Shown here: positions 16,895 through 25,130 of the stretch, in pieces
How positions within the stretch are numbered: the first letter of the stretch is position 1
Layout: each line of letters opens with the position of its first letter
Origin: Chitinophagales bacterium
GTDB lineage: Bacteria; Bacteroidota; Bacteroidia; Chitinophagales; Chitinophagaceae
Assembly: GCA_017303855.1 (NCBI GenBank)
Contig: JAFLBL010000020.1
Location: 1-64,000, forward strand
Length of the DNA: 64,000 bases
Reading direction: 5' to 3'
Translations under genes and position numbers: made by a program
Notes under the pieces: model-generated
Seen by the model: the letters and a program-made list of their open reading frames with translations, nothing else
What the model was told of the DNA's origin: nothing
The model's database searches: none

Positions 16895-18039
16895 TACTTA
16901 AACACCTCCTCCAACTTCCGCTCCAGCTCCTCTCCTCTTATATTCCTGGCGATGATTTTACCGTTGGGATCCAGCAGCAGGTTCTGCGGAATGGCGCGTA
17001 TACCATATTGTTTGGCCACTTCATTATCCCAGAATTTCAGGTCACTTACATGGGTCCACTCCAGCTTATCATCGTGAATGGCTTTCATCCATTTTTCTTT
17101 TTGCCCGGGCCGGTCGAGGGAGACGCCGAGCACATGAAAATTCCGGTCCTTATAACGGTTGAACACTTTTACCACGTTTGGATTTTCCACCCGGCAGGGA
17201 CCGCACCAGCTGGCCCAGAAATCAACCAGTACATAGCGGCCACGCAGGGAAGAAAGACTTACCGGGCGATCCAGTGTATCATTCTGTACGAATTCCGGAG
17301 CGATTTTGCCAATACCGGTTTTTTTAGCCACGTCAAGACTTTCCTTAAACTCTGCCGCAGAGGGATAATTTCTGTTGGCTTCAGAAAGATTATTAAACAG
17401 GGGTTCAATTTTGTCCGCATCAATATCCCACCCGGCATATTGTTTCAGGGCATATAAACCCAGAGGGGAGGATGGATTATTTTTTACAAATGCCCCATAT
17501 ACTTTCTCATTCTTCTCTTTGTCAATCGCATCTATCTGCTCCTCCGTTTTCTGCTGATTGGCCTGATCCTTTGCTTTAGCAAACTCGCGGTATTGGTCTA
17601 TCAGTGGTTTCATCCGGTCTTCATAGGGCTTCTCCTCTGCCTTTAAACGGCTGTACTCCTTATGCACGGCAGACCCTTTTACCCTTATATTGCTGAAAGA
17701 ATCAACGGCTTCCACTTTTATATTACCAGGCTGAATAAATACAGCCGCCATATCCCTGCTGCTGACCATGGGAACTTTCGTTCCTTTTTCATCCGCTTTA
17801 TAGCGCACACGGATCCGGGCCAGTGCCGGCTCCCCTATTTTTCCCGTAAACAGGTATTTCCCTTCCTTCACTTCAGTACTGTCCGTTTTCCAGCTGCCTT
17901 CCGCCTGGTACTGCAGAAAAACCCATTCCGGCTGAAGTTTCAGGCCGGTCAGCTTGCCACTAACCCGGAAAGACTTGCCGTTGTCCTGGCCAATTGCCAG
18001 CAATGGAAGACAGAGCAAAAAAAATATCCCGTATTTCAT
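16894..18039 (-). CDS. TlpA-like thioredoxin with N-terminal DUF4369 domain
   Basis: A 381-residue exported protein from the chosen start MKYGIFFLLCLPLLAIGQ, a clear signal peptide; the frame extends upstream but that part is not protein-like. Residues about 25-120 form a beta-rich DUF4369-type domain (FRVSGKLTGLKLQPEWVFLQY), residues about 125-220 are helical and charged, and the C-terminal 145 residues are an AhpC/TSA-TlpA thioredoxin fold with the redox motif WASWCGPC and the cis-Pro segment GIRAIPQNLLLDPNGKI. It is a periplasmic thiol-disulfide oxidoreductase of the kind abundant in Bacteroidota. The partner is unknown. Confidence 0.9.
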   Translation of the reverse strand: MKYGIFFLLCLPLLAIGQDNGKSFRVSGKLTGLKLQPEWVFLQYQAEGSWKTDSTEVKEGKYLFTGKIGEPALARIRVRYKADEKGTKVPMVSSRDMAAVFIQPGNIKVEAVDSFSNIRVKGSAVHKEYSRLKAEEKPYEDRMKPLIDQYREFAKAKDQANQQKTEEQIDAIDKEKNEKVYGAFVKNNPSSPLGLYALKQYAGWDIDADKIEPLFNNLSEANRNYPSAAEFKESLDVAKKTGIGKIAPEFVQNDTLDRPVSLSSLRGRYVLVDFWASWCGPCRVENPNVVKVFNRYKDRNFHVLGVSLDRPGQKEKWMKAIHDDKLEWTHVSDLKFWDNEVAKQYGIRAIPQNLLLDPNGKIIARNIRGEELERKLEEVFK

Positions 18040-18157
18040 GTGTTGATTTTTGAAACGGCAAATTACGGCTTTCCTGTTTTCGGCGGACTGAAACAGGATG
18101 AACGGACAGGCCGGAACCGTCACAAATACCGGATTTTCTGCATTTAACCGGGTTTTG

Positions 18158-18165
18158 TATCTTCG
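18158..18165 (+). promoter_or_regulatory. -7 box TATCTTCG upstream of rny
   Basis: The box matches TAnnTTYG and lies 80 bases before the rny ATG, between the divergent thioredoxin and rny genes. The -33 element is not clear. Confidence 0.45.
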
Positions 18166-18245
18166 CTGATTACATGCCCGTTTGAAGGAAAAAACGGGGA
18201 TTTTGTGATAAAAAAGCATTGTGCACCAATTAAACAAAAAAATCA

Positions 18246-19811
18246 ATGGATCCGAATATATTAGCCGCCGTCATTGGAGCGGGAGCCCTGATTGCGGGCA
18301 CCGTGATCGGTAAGATCATTTTTTCGAAAAGCTCAACTAAAAAAGTAGAAGAGGCTGAGTTACAAGCGCAGACTATACTGAAAGAGGCTGAGCTGAGAGC
18401 CGAAACCATCCGGAAAGAAAAAGAACTGGAAGCGAAAGAAAAAGCCGTGCAGCTGAAAGCGGCACATGATAAAGAAGTATTTGAAAAGAATAAGAAGATA
18501 AATGATGCGGAAAACCGGGTCCGCCAGAAAGAGCAAACTGTCAATCAGAAAGAAGGGAATATTGATAAACAGATCAAGGAAAATGAAGCCATTAAGGAAA
18601 ACCTGAACCGGCAGATTGAACTGATCAATATCAAACGTACCGAGCTGGAGAAACACCAGGAGGAACATATCCGCCGGCTGGAAAAAATATCCAATCTCTC
18701 CGCCGATGATGCCCGTACACAGCTGATTGAAAGCCTGAAACATGAAGCGCAAACACAAGCCATGGTTTTACAGCAGGAAATCATTGAAGATGCCAAGCTG
18801 AAAGCCAATAAGGAAGCCCGTAAAATAATTATCCAGACCATTCAGCGTACCGCAGCTGAACAGGCTATTGAAAACTCGATCACAGTTTTCAACCTGGAAA
18901 GTGATGAGATTAAAGGACAGATTATCGGTCGTGAAGGACGGAATATCCGGGCCATTGAAGCCGCCACGGGTGTGGACCTGATTGTGGATGACACCCCGGA
19001 AGCTATCCTCTTATCCAGCTTTGATCCGCTTCGCCGGGAGATTGCCCGCCTGAGCCTGCAACGCCTGGTAGCCGACGGACGGATTCACCCGGCCCGTATT
19101 GAGGAAGTGGTGGAAAAAACAAGAAAACAGATCGAAGAGCAGGTAATGGAGATTGGAGAAAGAACCGTAATAGAACTCGGTATCCATGGACTGCATAAAG
19201 AACTGGTCCGCATGGTAGGCCGGATGCGTTTCCGCTCCTCTTATGGCCAAAACCTGCTGATGCACAGCCGGGAAACAGCCAATCTCTGTGCCACAATGGC
19301 GGCCGAGCTCGGACTTAATCCCAAACTGGCCAAAAGAGCCGGTCTGCTACACGATATAGGTAAAGTACCGGATGAGGAAAGTGAACTGAGCCATGCCCTG
19401 CTGGGGGCCAAACTGGCCGAGAAATATGGTGAAAATCCGGCAGTGGTAAATGCGATTGCCGCCCACCACGATGAAGCGGAAATGCAATATGTGATTTCCC
19501 CGATCGTACAGGCCTGCGATGCTATCAGTGGTGCCCGTCCCGGTGCCCGCCGCGAAATCATGCAGCAATACCTGCAGCGGATCAAAGATCTCGAAAACCT
19601 CGCCATGGCTTATAACGGTGTGGAAAAAGCGTATGCTATTCAGGCTGGTCGTGAATTGCGGGTAATTGTAGAGGCTGATAAGGTAACCGACCAGGATTCT
19701 GACCGCCTCTCCTTCGAAATAGCCCAGAAAATCCAGACTGAAATGACTTTCCCCGGTCAGATCAAAGTAACGGTGATCCGGGAAAAGAGAGCAGTCAATG
19801 TAGCGAGATAA
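18246..19811 (+). CDS. rny: Ribonuclease Y
   Basis: A 521-residue membrane-anchored endoribonuclease that starts mRNA decay. An N-terminal hydrophobic helix (ILAAVIGAGALIAGTVIGKII) is followed by a long charged coiled coil to about residue 190, a KH RNA-binding domain (SDEIKGQIIGREGRNIRAIEAATGVDLIVDDTPE), and an HD domain with LLHDIGKV and AAHHDE, which bind the metal. The C-terminal segment is the family's RNase Y tail (IKVTVIREKRAVNVAR). Full length. It follows zapA and the thioredoxin gene and is separated from rplS by a long palindrome. Confidence 0.97.
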   Translation: MDPNILAAVIGAGALIAGTVIGKIIFSKSSTKKVEEAELQAQTILKEAELRAETIRKEKELEAKEKAVQLKAAHDKEVFEKNKKINDAENRVRQKEQTVNQKEGNIDKQIKENEAIKENLNRQIELINIKRTELEKHQEEHIRRLEKISNLSADDARTQLIESLKHEAQTQAMVLQQEIIEDAKLKANKEARKIIIQTIQRTAAEQAIENSITVFNLESDEIKGQIIGREGRNIRAIEAATGVDLIVDDTPEAILLSSFDPLRREIARLSLQRLVADGRIHPARIEEVVEKTRKQIEEQVMEIGERTVIELGIHGLHKELVRMVGRMRFRSSYGQNLLMHSRETANLCATMAAELGLNPKLAKRAGLLHDIGKVPDEESELSHALLGAKLAEKYGENPAVVNAIAAHHDEAEMQYVISPIVQACDAISGARPGARREIMQQYLQRIKDLENLAMAYNGVEKAYAIQAGRELRVIVEADKVTDQDSDRLSFEIAQKIQTEMTFPGQIKVTVIREKRAVNVAR

Positions 19812-19827
19812 AGATCTGAAAGTTAAT

Positions 19828-19869
19828 AAGTTGAAAGGTTGACAAGGATCCTTGTCAACCTTTCAACTT
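19828..19869. repeat. 42-base perfect palindrome made of octamers, between rny and rplS
   Basis: Positions 19828-19869 are a perfect inverted repeat with no loop, centred on GGATCC (19846-19851), with arms of 21 bases. The arms are built from the octamer words GTTGAAAG and GTTGACAA and their complements, followed by TTTTAATC and another TTGTCAAC. It may also end rny transcription. Confidence 0.9.
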
Positions 19870-19896
19870 TTAATCTTGTCAACTTTTCGTTTCTAA

Positions 19897-19928
19897 TTTG
19901 TTTTTTCCCCTGCATCCTCTTACCTTTG
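19897..19928 (+). promoter_or_regulatory. Promoter of rplS
   Basis: TTTG at 19897-19900, a 20-base spacer and TACCTTTG at 19921-19928. The ATG is 21 bases further, preceded by AAGGA (19943-19947). Confidence 0.75.
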
Positions 19929-19949
19929 CCCTCCCTAAAAATAAGGATT

Positions 19950-20318
19950 ATGAACGCGATCGCATACGTACACGAGCAGCTGTCTGGCAAAAAAGAATTC
20001 CCGGCTTTCAAAGCGGGTGATAATATTACCGTGAATTACAAGATCATTGAAGGTAATAAGGAAAGGATCCAGTCTTTTAAAGGAGATGTGATCAAAAAGC
20101 AGGGCACAGGACATACGGCCAGCTTTACCGTTCGTAAGATCTCTGATGGTGTGGGTGTGGAAAGGGTTTTCCCCTTCTATTCTCCCAATATCGAGTCAAT
20201 CGAAGTGAACAAGACCGGTCACGTACGCCGTGCGAAACTGTTCTACCAGCGCAGCCGTAGCGGTAAGAGTGCAAGGATCCGTGAAAAGAGAATGGCCGTT
20301 GTTGAAAAAGCAAAATAA
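19950..20318 (+). CDS. rplS: 50S ribosomal protein L19
   Basis: A 122-residue protein starting MNAIAYVHEQL. It contains the L19 signature regions PAFKAGDNITVNYKIIEGNKERIQSFKGDVI, SFTVRKISDGVGVERVFPFYSPNIESIEV and the basic end RRAKLFYQRSRSGKSARIREK. L19 lies at the 30S-50S interface. The frame is open for 37 codons upstream, but those codons run through the octamer repeats and the promoter at 19897-19928, so the ATG at 19950 is the start. Confidence 0.96.
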   Translation: MNAIAYVHEQLSGKKEFPAFKAGDNITVNYKIIEGNKERIQSFKGDVIKKQGTGHTASFTVRKISDGVGVERVFPFYSPNIESIEVNKTGHVRRAKLFYQRSRSGKSARIREKRMAVVEKAK

Positions 20319-20340
20319 TTTCAACCAAGTGAATTATACT

Positions 20341-20367
20341 AAGCTGTACCTTGTGTACGGCTTTTTT
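20341..20367 (+). terminator. Intrinsic terminator of rplS
   Basis: AAGCTGTAC (20341-20349) pairs with GTACGGCTT (20355-20363) with one mismatch, followed by a T run. Confidence 0.7.
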
Positions 20368-20464
20368 ATTGCCTGCAAAACAGTTGTTTGTGTCTGTACC
20401 GGGGGTGACAAATTTTCCCGGGCCGGTTTTTACAATAAAAATGCGGCAATTTTTAAGTAGTTAT

Positions 20465-20472
20465 TATCTTTG
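20465..20472 (+). promoter_or_regulatory. -7 box TATCTTTG upstream of tatA
   Basis: An exact TAnnTTTG box lies 19 bases before the tatA ATG at 20492. It supports that start over an in-frame ATG at 20351, which lies in the rplS terminator. Confidence 0.6.
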
Positions 20473-20491
20473 TTTACTAATTTATCTGATT

Positions 20492-20701
20492 ATGATACAA
20501 CCTACATTACTGGGTATGCTGGGTACCAATGAAATCATCATCATCCTGGTGATCGTACTGCTGTTATTCGGAGGAAAGAAAATCCCCGAACTGATGCGCG
20601 GTCTGGGAAAAGGGGTGCGTGAATTCAATGATGCCAAAACCAATGTGAAGCGTGAAATTGAAGACAGTGCCACTGATGTGAAAAACTCTGTAAAAGAGTA
20701 A
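20492..20701 (+). CDS. tatA: Twin-arginine translocase subunit TatA
   Basis: A 69-residue protein with a short N-terminus, one transmembrane helix (NEIIIILVIVLLLFGGKKIPEL), the FGGKKIPEL hinge and an amphipathic helix (MRGLGKGVREFNDAKTNVKREI), then an acidic tail. This is the standard TatA/E layout; TatA oligomers form the pore that moves folded proteins across the inner membrane. Only this subunit is encoded here. gatA begins 42 bases downstream. Confidence 0.93.
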   Translation: MIQPTLLGMLGTNEIIIILVIVLLLFGGKKIPELMRGLGKGVREFNDAKTNVKREIEDSATDVKNSVKE

Positions 20702-20743
20702 TTTCCTGTCACCTCTTTCTAACTTTCCATAAAGCACCCGCTT

Positions 20744-22168
20744 TTGTTTCATTACACGTCTATTGCTGAATACCATGCCCGGCTACAGGAGGCATCGCTT
20801 ACCTGTGTGCAGGCTGTAGAGCATTATCTCACACAGATCCGGTCAAAGCCGCAACTGAATGCATTTATTGATGTATATGCGGATGAAGCACTGGCAAAGG
20901 CCCGGGAGCTTGACCGCCAACGGCTGGAGGGTACACCCATGGGCCGTTTGCATGGTGTGGTTATCGGTATTAAAGACGTGCTCGCGTATAAGGATCATGC
21001 GCTCACCGCAGCCTCAGGCATTCTCAAAGGTTTTACATCTGTATATTCAGCCACAGCCATAGAACGACTGCTGGCCGAAGAAGCCATAATCATCGGTAAT
21101 CTCAATTGTGATGAATTCGCCATGGGGTCCACCAACGAAAATTCGGTATATGGAAAAGTACTGAATGCGCTGGATGAAAGCCGTGTGCCGGGTGGTTCAT
21201 CCGGAGGATCAGCCGTAGCCGTTCAGGCCGGACTCTGTATGGTGTCACTGGGTAGCGATACAGGCGGCTCGGTCAGACAACCTGCCGATTTCTGCGGCAT
21301 CATTGGGCTTAAACCGACCTATGGCCGTATCAGCCGGTACGGACTGATCGCTTATGCTTCTTCGTTTGACCAGATTGGTATTTTTTCAACGACCGTTCCC
21401 GATGCGGCCCTGTTGCTGGAAATCATGTCCGGAGCGGATGAGTTTGACAGCACCGTTTCTCACCGGGAAGTACCCGCTTACAGTAAACTGCTGAACGGAG
21501 GGGAAAAGTACAGGATTGCCTGGCTCGATCAGGCGCTGGAGCATCCCAGTCTTGATCCTGAAATCGCATCCGGTATCAAACAAAAACTGGAAGCGCTGAA
21601 AGCGGAGGGTCATACGGTGCAACCTGAAAAATTTGAATTGCTGGATTATATTGTACCGGCCTATTATGTGCTGACAACCGCGGAAGCTTCTTCCAATCTG
21701 TCACGCTATGACGGTATAAAATTCGGTCACCGCACCGCGGCAAAGGATACGGATCTGACAGAATTGTATAAACGAACCCGTTCGGAAGGATTCGGGAAAG
21801 AAGTGAAACGCAGGATTATGTTGGGCACTTTTGTGCTCAGTGCCGGCTATTATGATGCCTATTTTACCCGTGCCCAGCAGGTTCGCCAGTTGCTTTGCCG
21901 TAAAATGGATGAACTTTTCAAATCTTATGATTTTATTATCATGCCCACTTCACCGGTCACGGCCTTTAAAGCCGGTGAAAAAACAGGGGACCCGATAGCC
22001 ATGTATCTCGCTGATATTTATACAGTAATGGCCAACCTGGTAGGGTGCCCCGCCATTTCGATACCACTTTCCACACATAGCAATGGCATGCCCTTTGGTT
22101 TACAGGTTATGGCAAACCGGTTTGATGAAGTATCTTTGCTCCGGTTTTCGCAACAACTCCATTCCTGA
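20744..22168 (+). CDS. gatA: Asp-tRNA(Asn)/Glu-tRNA(Gln) amidotransferase subunit A
   Basis: A 474-residue amidase that releases ammonia from glutamine for GatB. The Ser-cisSer-Lys triad is visible: Lys in GVVIGIKDVL, cis-Ser in PGGSSGGSA and the nucleophile in GSDTGGSVRQP. GLKPTYGRISRYGLIAYASSFDQIG is the signature stretch. An in-frame stop occurs at 20720-20722 and no ATG is available before the family similarity begins, so the TTG at 20744 (FHYTSIAEYH) is the most likely start. It is close behind tatA and may share its transcript; gatC is at 3300-3590. Confidence 0.95.
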   Translation: MFHYTSIAEYHARLQEASLTCVQAVEHYLTQIRSKPQLNAFIDVYADEALAKARELDRQRLEGTPMGRLHGVVIGIKDVLAYKDHALTAASGILKGFTSVYSATAIERLLAEEAIIIGNLNCDEFAMGSTNENSVYGKVLNALDESRVPGGSSGGSAVAVQAGLCMVSLGSDTGGSVRQPADFCGIIGLKPTYGRISRYGLIAYASSFDQIGIFSTTVPDAALLLEIMSGADEFDSTVSHREVPAYSKLLNGGEKYRIAWLDQALEHPSLDPEIASGIKQKLEALKAEGHTVQPEKFELLDYIVPAYYVLTTAEASSNLSRYDGIKFGHRTAAKDTDLTELYKRTRSEGFGKEVKRRIMLGTFVLSAGYYDAYFTRAQQVRQLLCRKMDELFKSYDFIIMPTSPVTAFKAGEKTGDPIAMYLADIYTVMANLVGCPAISIPLSTHSNGMPFGLQVMANRFDEVSLLRFSQQLHS

Positions 22169-22206
22169 AAATCCACCCGGTCTATCCACCCGTTTACTAT
22201 TTATCC

Positions 22207-23256
22207 GTGCAACGAATATTTTACATATCAGTATGTTTTACCTGCCTGACGTTTTTGGCAGTCTCTGCTGTATCCGCACAAATTGTGCTGCCTACTACTG
22301 ATACCACGGCAAAAAAGGACACCCTGTTACCCGATATTGCCACACAGGAGCAACTCAAAAAGGGATTTACCAACCTGTTTGAAACCAGTAGTGTCGGGGG
22401 CGTAACCGGCACAAGGCTGAACCCGATGGCCGTCAGTTTTGTGCAAAGCTATATGGCCAAATACGGGAAAGGACTTCGCGATATGCGCAAATGGGCCACC
22501 CCGCATTTTAACCTGATAGATAATATTCTGACCCAGCACGGTCTTCCCAAAGAATTGAAATACCTCGCCGTTATAGAATCCGGTTTACGCTATAATGCTA
22601 TTTCCTGGGCCGGTGCTGTGGGTCCCTGGGCCTTTATGCCGGATGCAGCCCGCCAATACGGGTTGATTGTATTGTCGGGCTATGATGAACGCCTGGACTA
22701 CTATAAAAGCACCCATGCCGCCGCCCGTTTTCTCACCACCCTTTACCTGAAATACCAGGACTGGTTGCTGGTGATTGCAGCGTATAATTGCGGGGCGGGC
22801 AATGTGGACAAAGCGATCCGCCGCAGCGGCAGCCGCGATTTCTGGAAACTGCAGTATTACCTGCCCACCGAATCCATGAATCATGTAAAAAAATTCATTT
22901 CCACCCATTATGTATTCGAGGGAGAAGGCGGCATTACCACAGTAACCAAAGACGAAACCAAAGACCTGCTCTCAAAAAAAATCACGGAGCTCAGCGAAGA
23001 AGAAATGAACAGCAGTGTAACGAATAAAATCTCAGGTCGTTTCAGCTCCGCCGTCATTCTGAAATACATTGATATGAAACCCCTGGAGTTTATTAAATAC
23101 AACCCGGGATTCGATGAGGCCATTGCGCTGAACGGCACGTATGAATTGCGGCTGCCGGCGCAGCAGATGAACCTGTTCATTTCCAAACGGTATGAAATAC
23201 TGGAGGAAAGCATGAAAGCATTACTCAGTACTGCCGGCCAATCCGGCGTCAGATAA
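22207..23256 (+). CDS. Secreted lytic transglycosylase (SLT domain, MltD-like)
   Basis: A 349-residue protein starting at GTG, with a signal peptide (IFYISVCFTCLTFLAVSAVSAQ). The lytic transglycosylase domain spans about residues 95-240, with the catalytic Glu in LKYLAVIESGLRYNAISWAGAVGPWAFMPDAARQYGL and the motif IAAYNCGAGNVDKAI. It would cleave peptidoglycan strands to anhydro-muropeptides in the periplasm. No LysM repeat is present in the C-terminal 100 residues. Its 3' end overlaps that of pabB on the other strand by eight bases. Confidence 0.9.
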   Translation: MQRIFYISVCFTCLTFLAVSAVSAQIVLPTTDTTAKKDTLLPDIATQEQLKKGFTNLFETSSVGGVTGTRLNPMAVSFVQSYMAKYGKGLRDMRKWATPHFNLIDNILTQHGLPKELKYLAVIESGLRYNAISWAGAVGPWAFMPDAARQYGLIVLSGYDERLDYYKSTHAAARFLTTLYLKYQDWLLVIAAYNCGAGNVDKAIRRSGSRDFWKLQYYLPTESMNHVKKFISTHYVFEGEGGITTVTKDETKDLLSKKITELSEEEMNSSVTNKISGRFSSAVILKYIDMKPLEFIKYNPGFDEAIALNGTYELRLPAQQMNLFISKRYEILEESMKALLSTAGQSGVR

Positions 23257-24559
23257 CCTGGCCGGCTTCTATACCCAAAACTTTTTTAATGGCAGCGGCT
23301 TTCAGCTGACACTCGTCCCACTCGGCGGCGGCTTCACTGTAATGAGTTATTCCGGATCCGGCCTGAAAGGAAAGATAGTTTGACGCCGCGTTATACATGA
23401 TACTCCGGATAACCACATTAAAATCAAAATCACCGGCCGGATCTATATACCCGACGGCGCCGGAGAAAATTCCCCGGTGAGCGGGTTCGTATTGTTCTAT
23501 CAGTTCCATGACTCTTTTCTTTGGTGCACCAGTCATTGATCCCATCGGAAAACAGGCCCGGATAATTTCAGAAAATGAACCTGTTTCCTGCAACTCTCCG
23601 CTGATAGTGGAAATCATCTGGTGAACCTGGGGAAAGGAATAAATCCCGAATAATTCATCCACTTTTACAGAACCTTCCCGGCATACCCGGGAAAGATCAT
23701 TACGAACCAGGTCTACCACCATTACATTTTCAGCCCGTTCTTTCTGACTCAGCAACAACTCCTCCTTTTTTTGGCGGTCAGCCTTTTCATTATCAGGTAC
23801 CCGCGCTGCTGTGCCCTTGATGGGCTGAGAGAGAATACGGCGGCCTTCTTTGCGGATAAACCGTTCAGGGCTGGCACAGAGCAGCCATTGATCATGTACC
23901 CGGTAAAGGGCTGAAAACGGATTAGGCGACAACCGGCAGAGTTGGTTATACACATATAACTGATCAATGACCGCTTCTTCCGCAAAAAACTCCTGGCAGA
24001 AATTTATTTCATAACAATCGCCCCGTTGAATATGCTCCCGGAGCCGGTGGATAACCGCCAGGTATGCTTCCCTGGTAAGCCGGCTTTGAATGGCAGGAAC
24101 GGCACATCCGGTTTGCAGGAATTCTGTTTTTGTGGCCAGGATCGTATTATACACCTGTTCCGGGTCTGGTGCTTCTATAGTCAGCTGATCAGCACTGAGG
24201 CGGATCAGTATCTCGGGTTCAAAAAAGAACAGATCCGGAAACCCTGTTCTGTTTTCCTTTTCACTTTGCACCCCGGTGATTTCAGCTCCCAGTTCATAAC
24301 CCAGGTGACCAAACACCCATGCATTTTTCTGTGCCAGGAATGTTTGCAAATCCGTTAACGCCTGCCCGGCAGTCCGGGCAATACTCCGTCTGCATCCGGC
24401 GGCAAGCAGGCATTCCTCTTTATGCGGAGCCATCTGGTAGCGGTGATTGTCCAGAAAACAAAAAGTGCTGAAGGGTTGAACCCAGTTCAGCACTTGCTGT
24501 TTTATCTGTTCAAAATCGCTGACCGGATAGCTGGCTATTGACTGTCTTTCCCGGTTCAA
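23249..24559 (-). CDS. pabB: Aminodeoxychorismate synthase component I
   Basis: A 436-residue chorismate-binding enzyme. The sequence SQPIKGTAAR has the PIKGT lysine that distinguishes PabB from anthranilate synthase (PIAGT). Other family segments are ENVMVVDLVRNDLSRVC, MISTISGEL, CFPMGSMTGAPKKRVMELIE, RGIFSGAVGYI and SFQAGSGITHYSEAAAEWDEC. With a PabA-type amidotransferase it makes 4-amino-4-deoxychorismate for folate. No ATG fits; the start is probably TTG at 24559, since a stop lies six codons upstream. It follows the acidic-protein gene by 19 bases, so they are likely co-transcribed. Confidence 0.9.
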   Translation of the reverse strand: MNRERQSIASYPVSDFEQIKQQVLNWVQPFSTFCFLDNHRYQMAPHKEECLLAAGCRRSIARTAGQALTDLQTFLAQKNAWVFGHLGYELGAEITGVQSEKENRTGFPDLFFFEPEILIRLSADQLTIEAPDPEQVYNTILATKTEFLQTGCAVPAIQSRLTREAYLAVIHRLREHIQRGDCYEINFCQEFFAEEAVIDQLYVYNQLCRLSPNPFSALYRVHDQWLLCASPERFIRKEGRRILSQPIKGTAARVPDNEKADRQKKEELLLSQKERAENVMVVDLVRNDLSRVCREGSVKVDELFGIYSFPQVHQMISTISGELQETGSFSEIIRACFPMGSMTGAPKKRVMELIEQYEPAHRGIFSGAVGYIDPAGDFDFNVVIRSIMYNAASNYLSFQAGSGITHYSEAAAEWDECQLKAAAIKKVLGIEAGQVI

Positions 24560-24578
24560 TGCAATCAGAAAGGTTTAG

Positions 24579-25013
24579 TTAATAATCGTCATCCTCGTCA
24601 TCATCATAATCCTTATCGTCAAACAGGTCTTTGAATTCATCGTCTTCAAATTTAAAGTCCTCTTCGTCAGCTCCTTTTTTTGCAGGGCCCGCCGGGGCTT
24701 TTTTTCCTTTTGATTTGGGAATATCAAATTCATCAAAATCAGGATCCCATTCCTCTTCTTCCTCTTCCGGTTTATCCCAGTCATCGGTCTCATCCGCATC
24801 GGAATCATCGTCATCATCATCATCGTCTTCTCCCTTTTTGGGTGCGGCTTTCCCTCCCTTCTTTGCGGGTTTCACTTCTTCCTCATCATCAAAGTCGTCA
24901 TCATCATCGTCCTCTTCCTCTTTCTTTTTAGGTTTGGGCGCTGCTTTTTTTGCCGCTTCTACATCAACGGCAGTCAGTGTGGTCTTTTTTTCCTTTGCTG
25001 GTTTTATAGCCAT
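24579..25013 (-). CDS. Very acidic low-complexity protein
   Basis: A 144-residue protein with a short basic start (MAIKPAKEKKTTLT), then alternating Lys/Ala/Pro patches (AAPKPKKK, KPAKKGGKAAPKKG, KGKKAPAGPAKKG) and Asp/Glu runs of up to eight residues, ending FDDKDYDDDEDDDY. More than a third of the residues are acidic. No fold, signal peptide or membrane segment can be seen and I do not recognise the family. It resembles in composition the acidic tail of RNA polymerase delta or histone-chaperone-like proteins, without real similarity. It lies between purA and pabB on the same strand. Confidence 0.75.
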   Translation of the reverse strand: MAIKPAKEKKTTLTAVDVEAAKKAAPKPKKKEEEDDDDDDFDDEEEVKPAKKGGKAAPKKGEDDDDDDDDSDADETDDWDKPEEEEEEWDPDFDEFDIPKSKGKKAPAGPAKKGADEEDFKFEDDEFKDLFDDKDYDDDEDDDY

Positions 25014-25130
25014 AGTTTAACAGGATTAATATTGTAAAATTTCAGCGAAGTTTTTAATTAGCCAAATTTTTAAAATTTTTTTTTCTAAAAAAACAGCCGT
25101 AAGTACCGGATGGTCGTTGGCTGATTTTCC

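Noticed and set aside
16816..17457. A 213-codon frame on the plus strand
   Set aside because: It lies antisense to the TlpA-like thioredoxin gene, whose WASWCGPC motif and signal peptide are unmistakable.
24631..25020. A Ser-rich open frame on the plus strand opposite the acidic protein
   Set aside because: It is the antisense image of GAT/GAA runs (TCA/TTC codons); the minus-strand frame has a proper start, operon context and no dependence on repeat translation of this kind.
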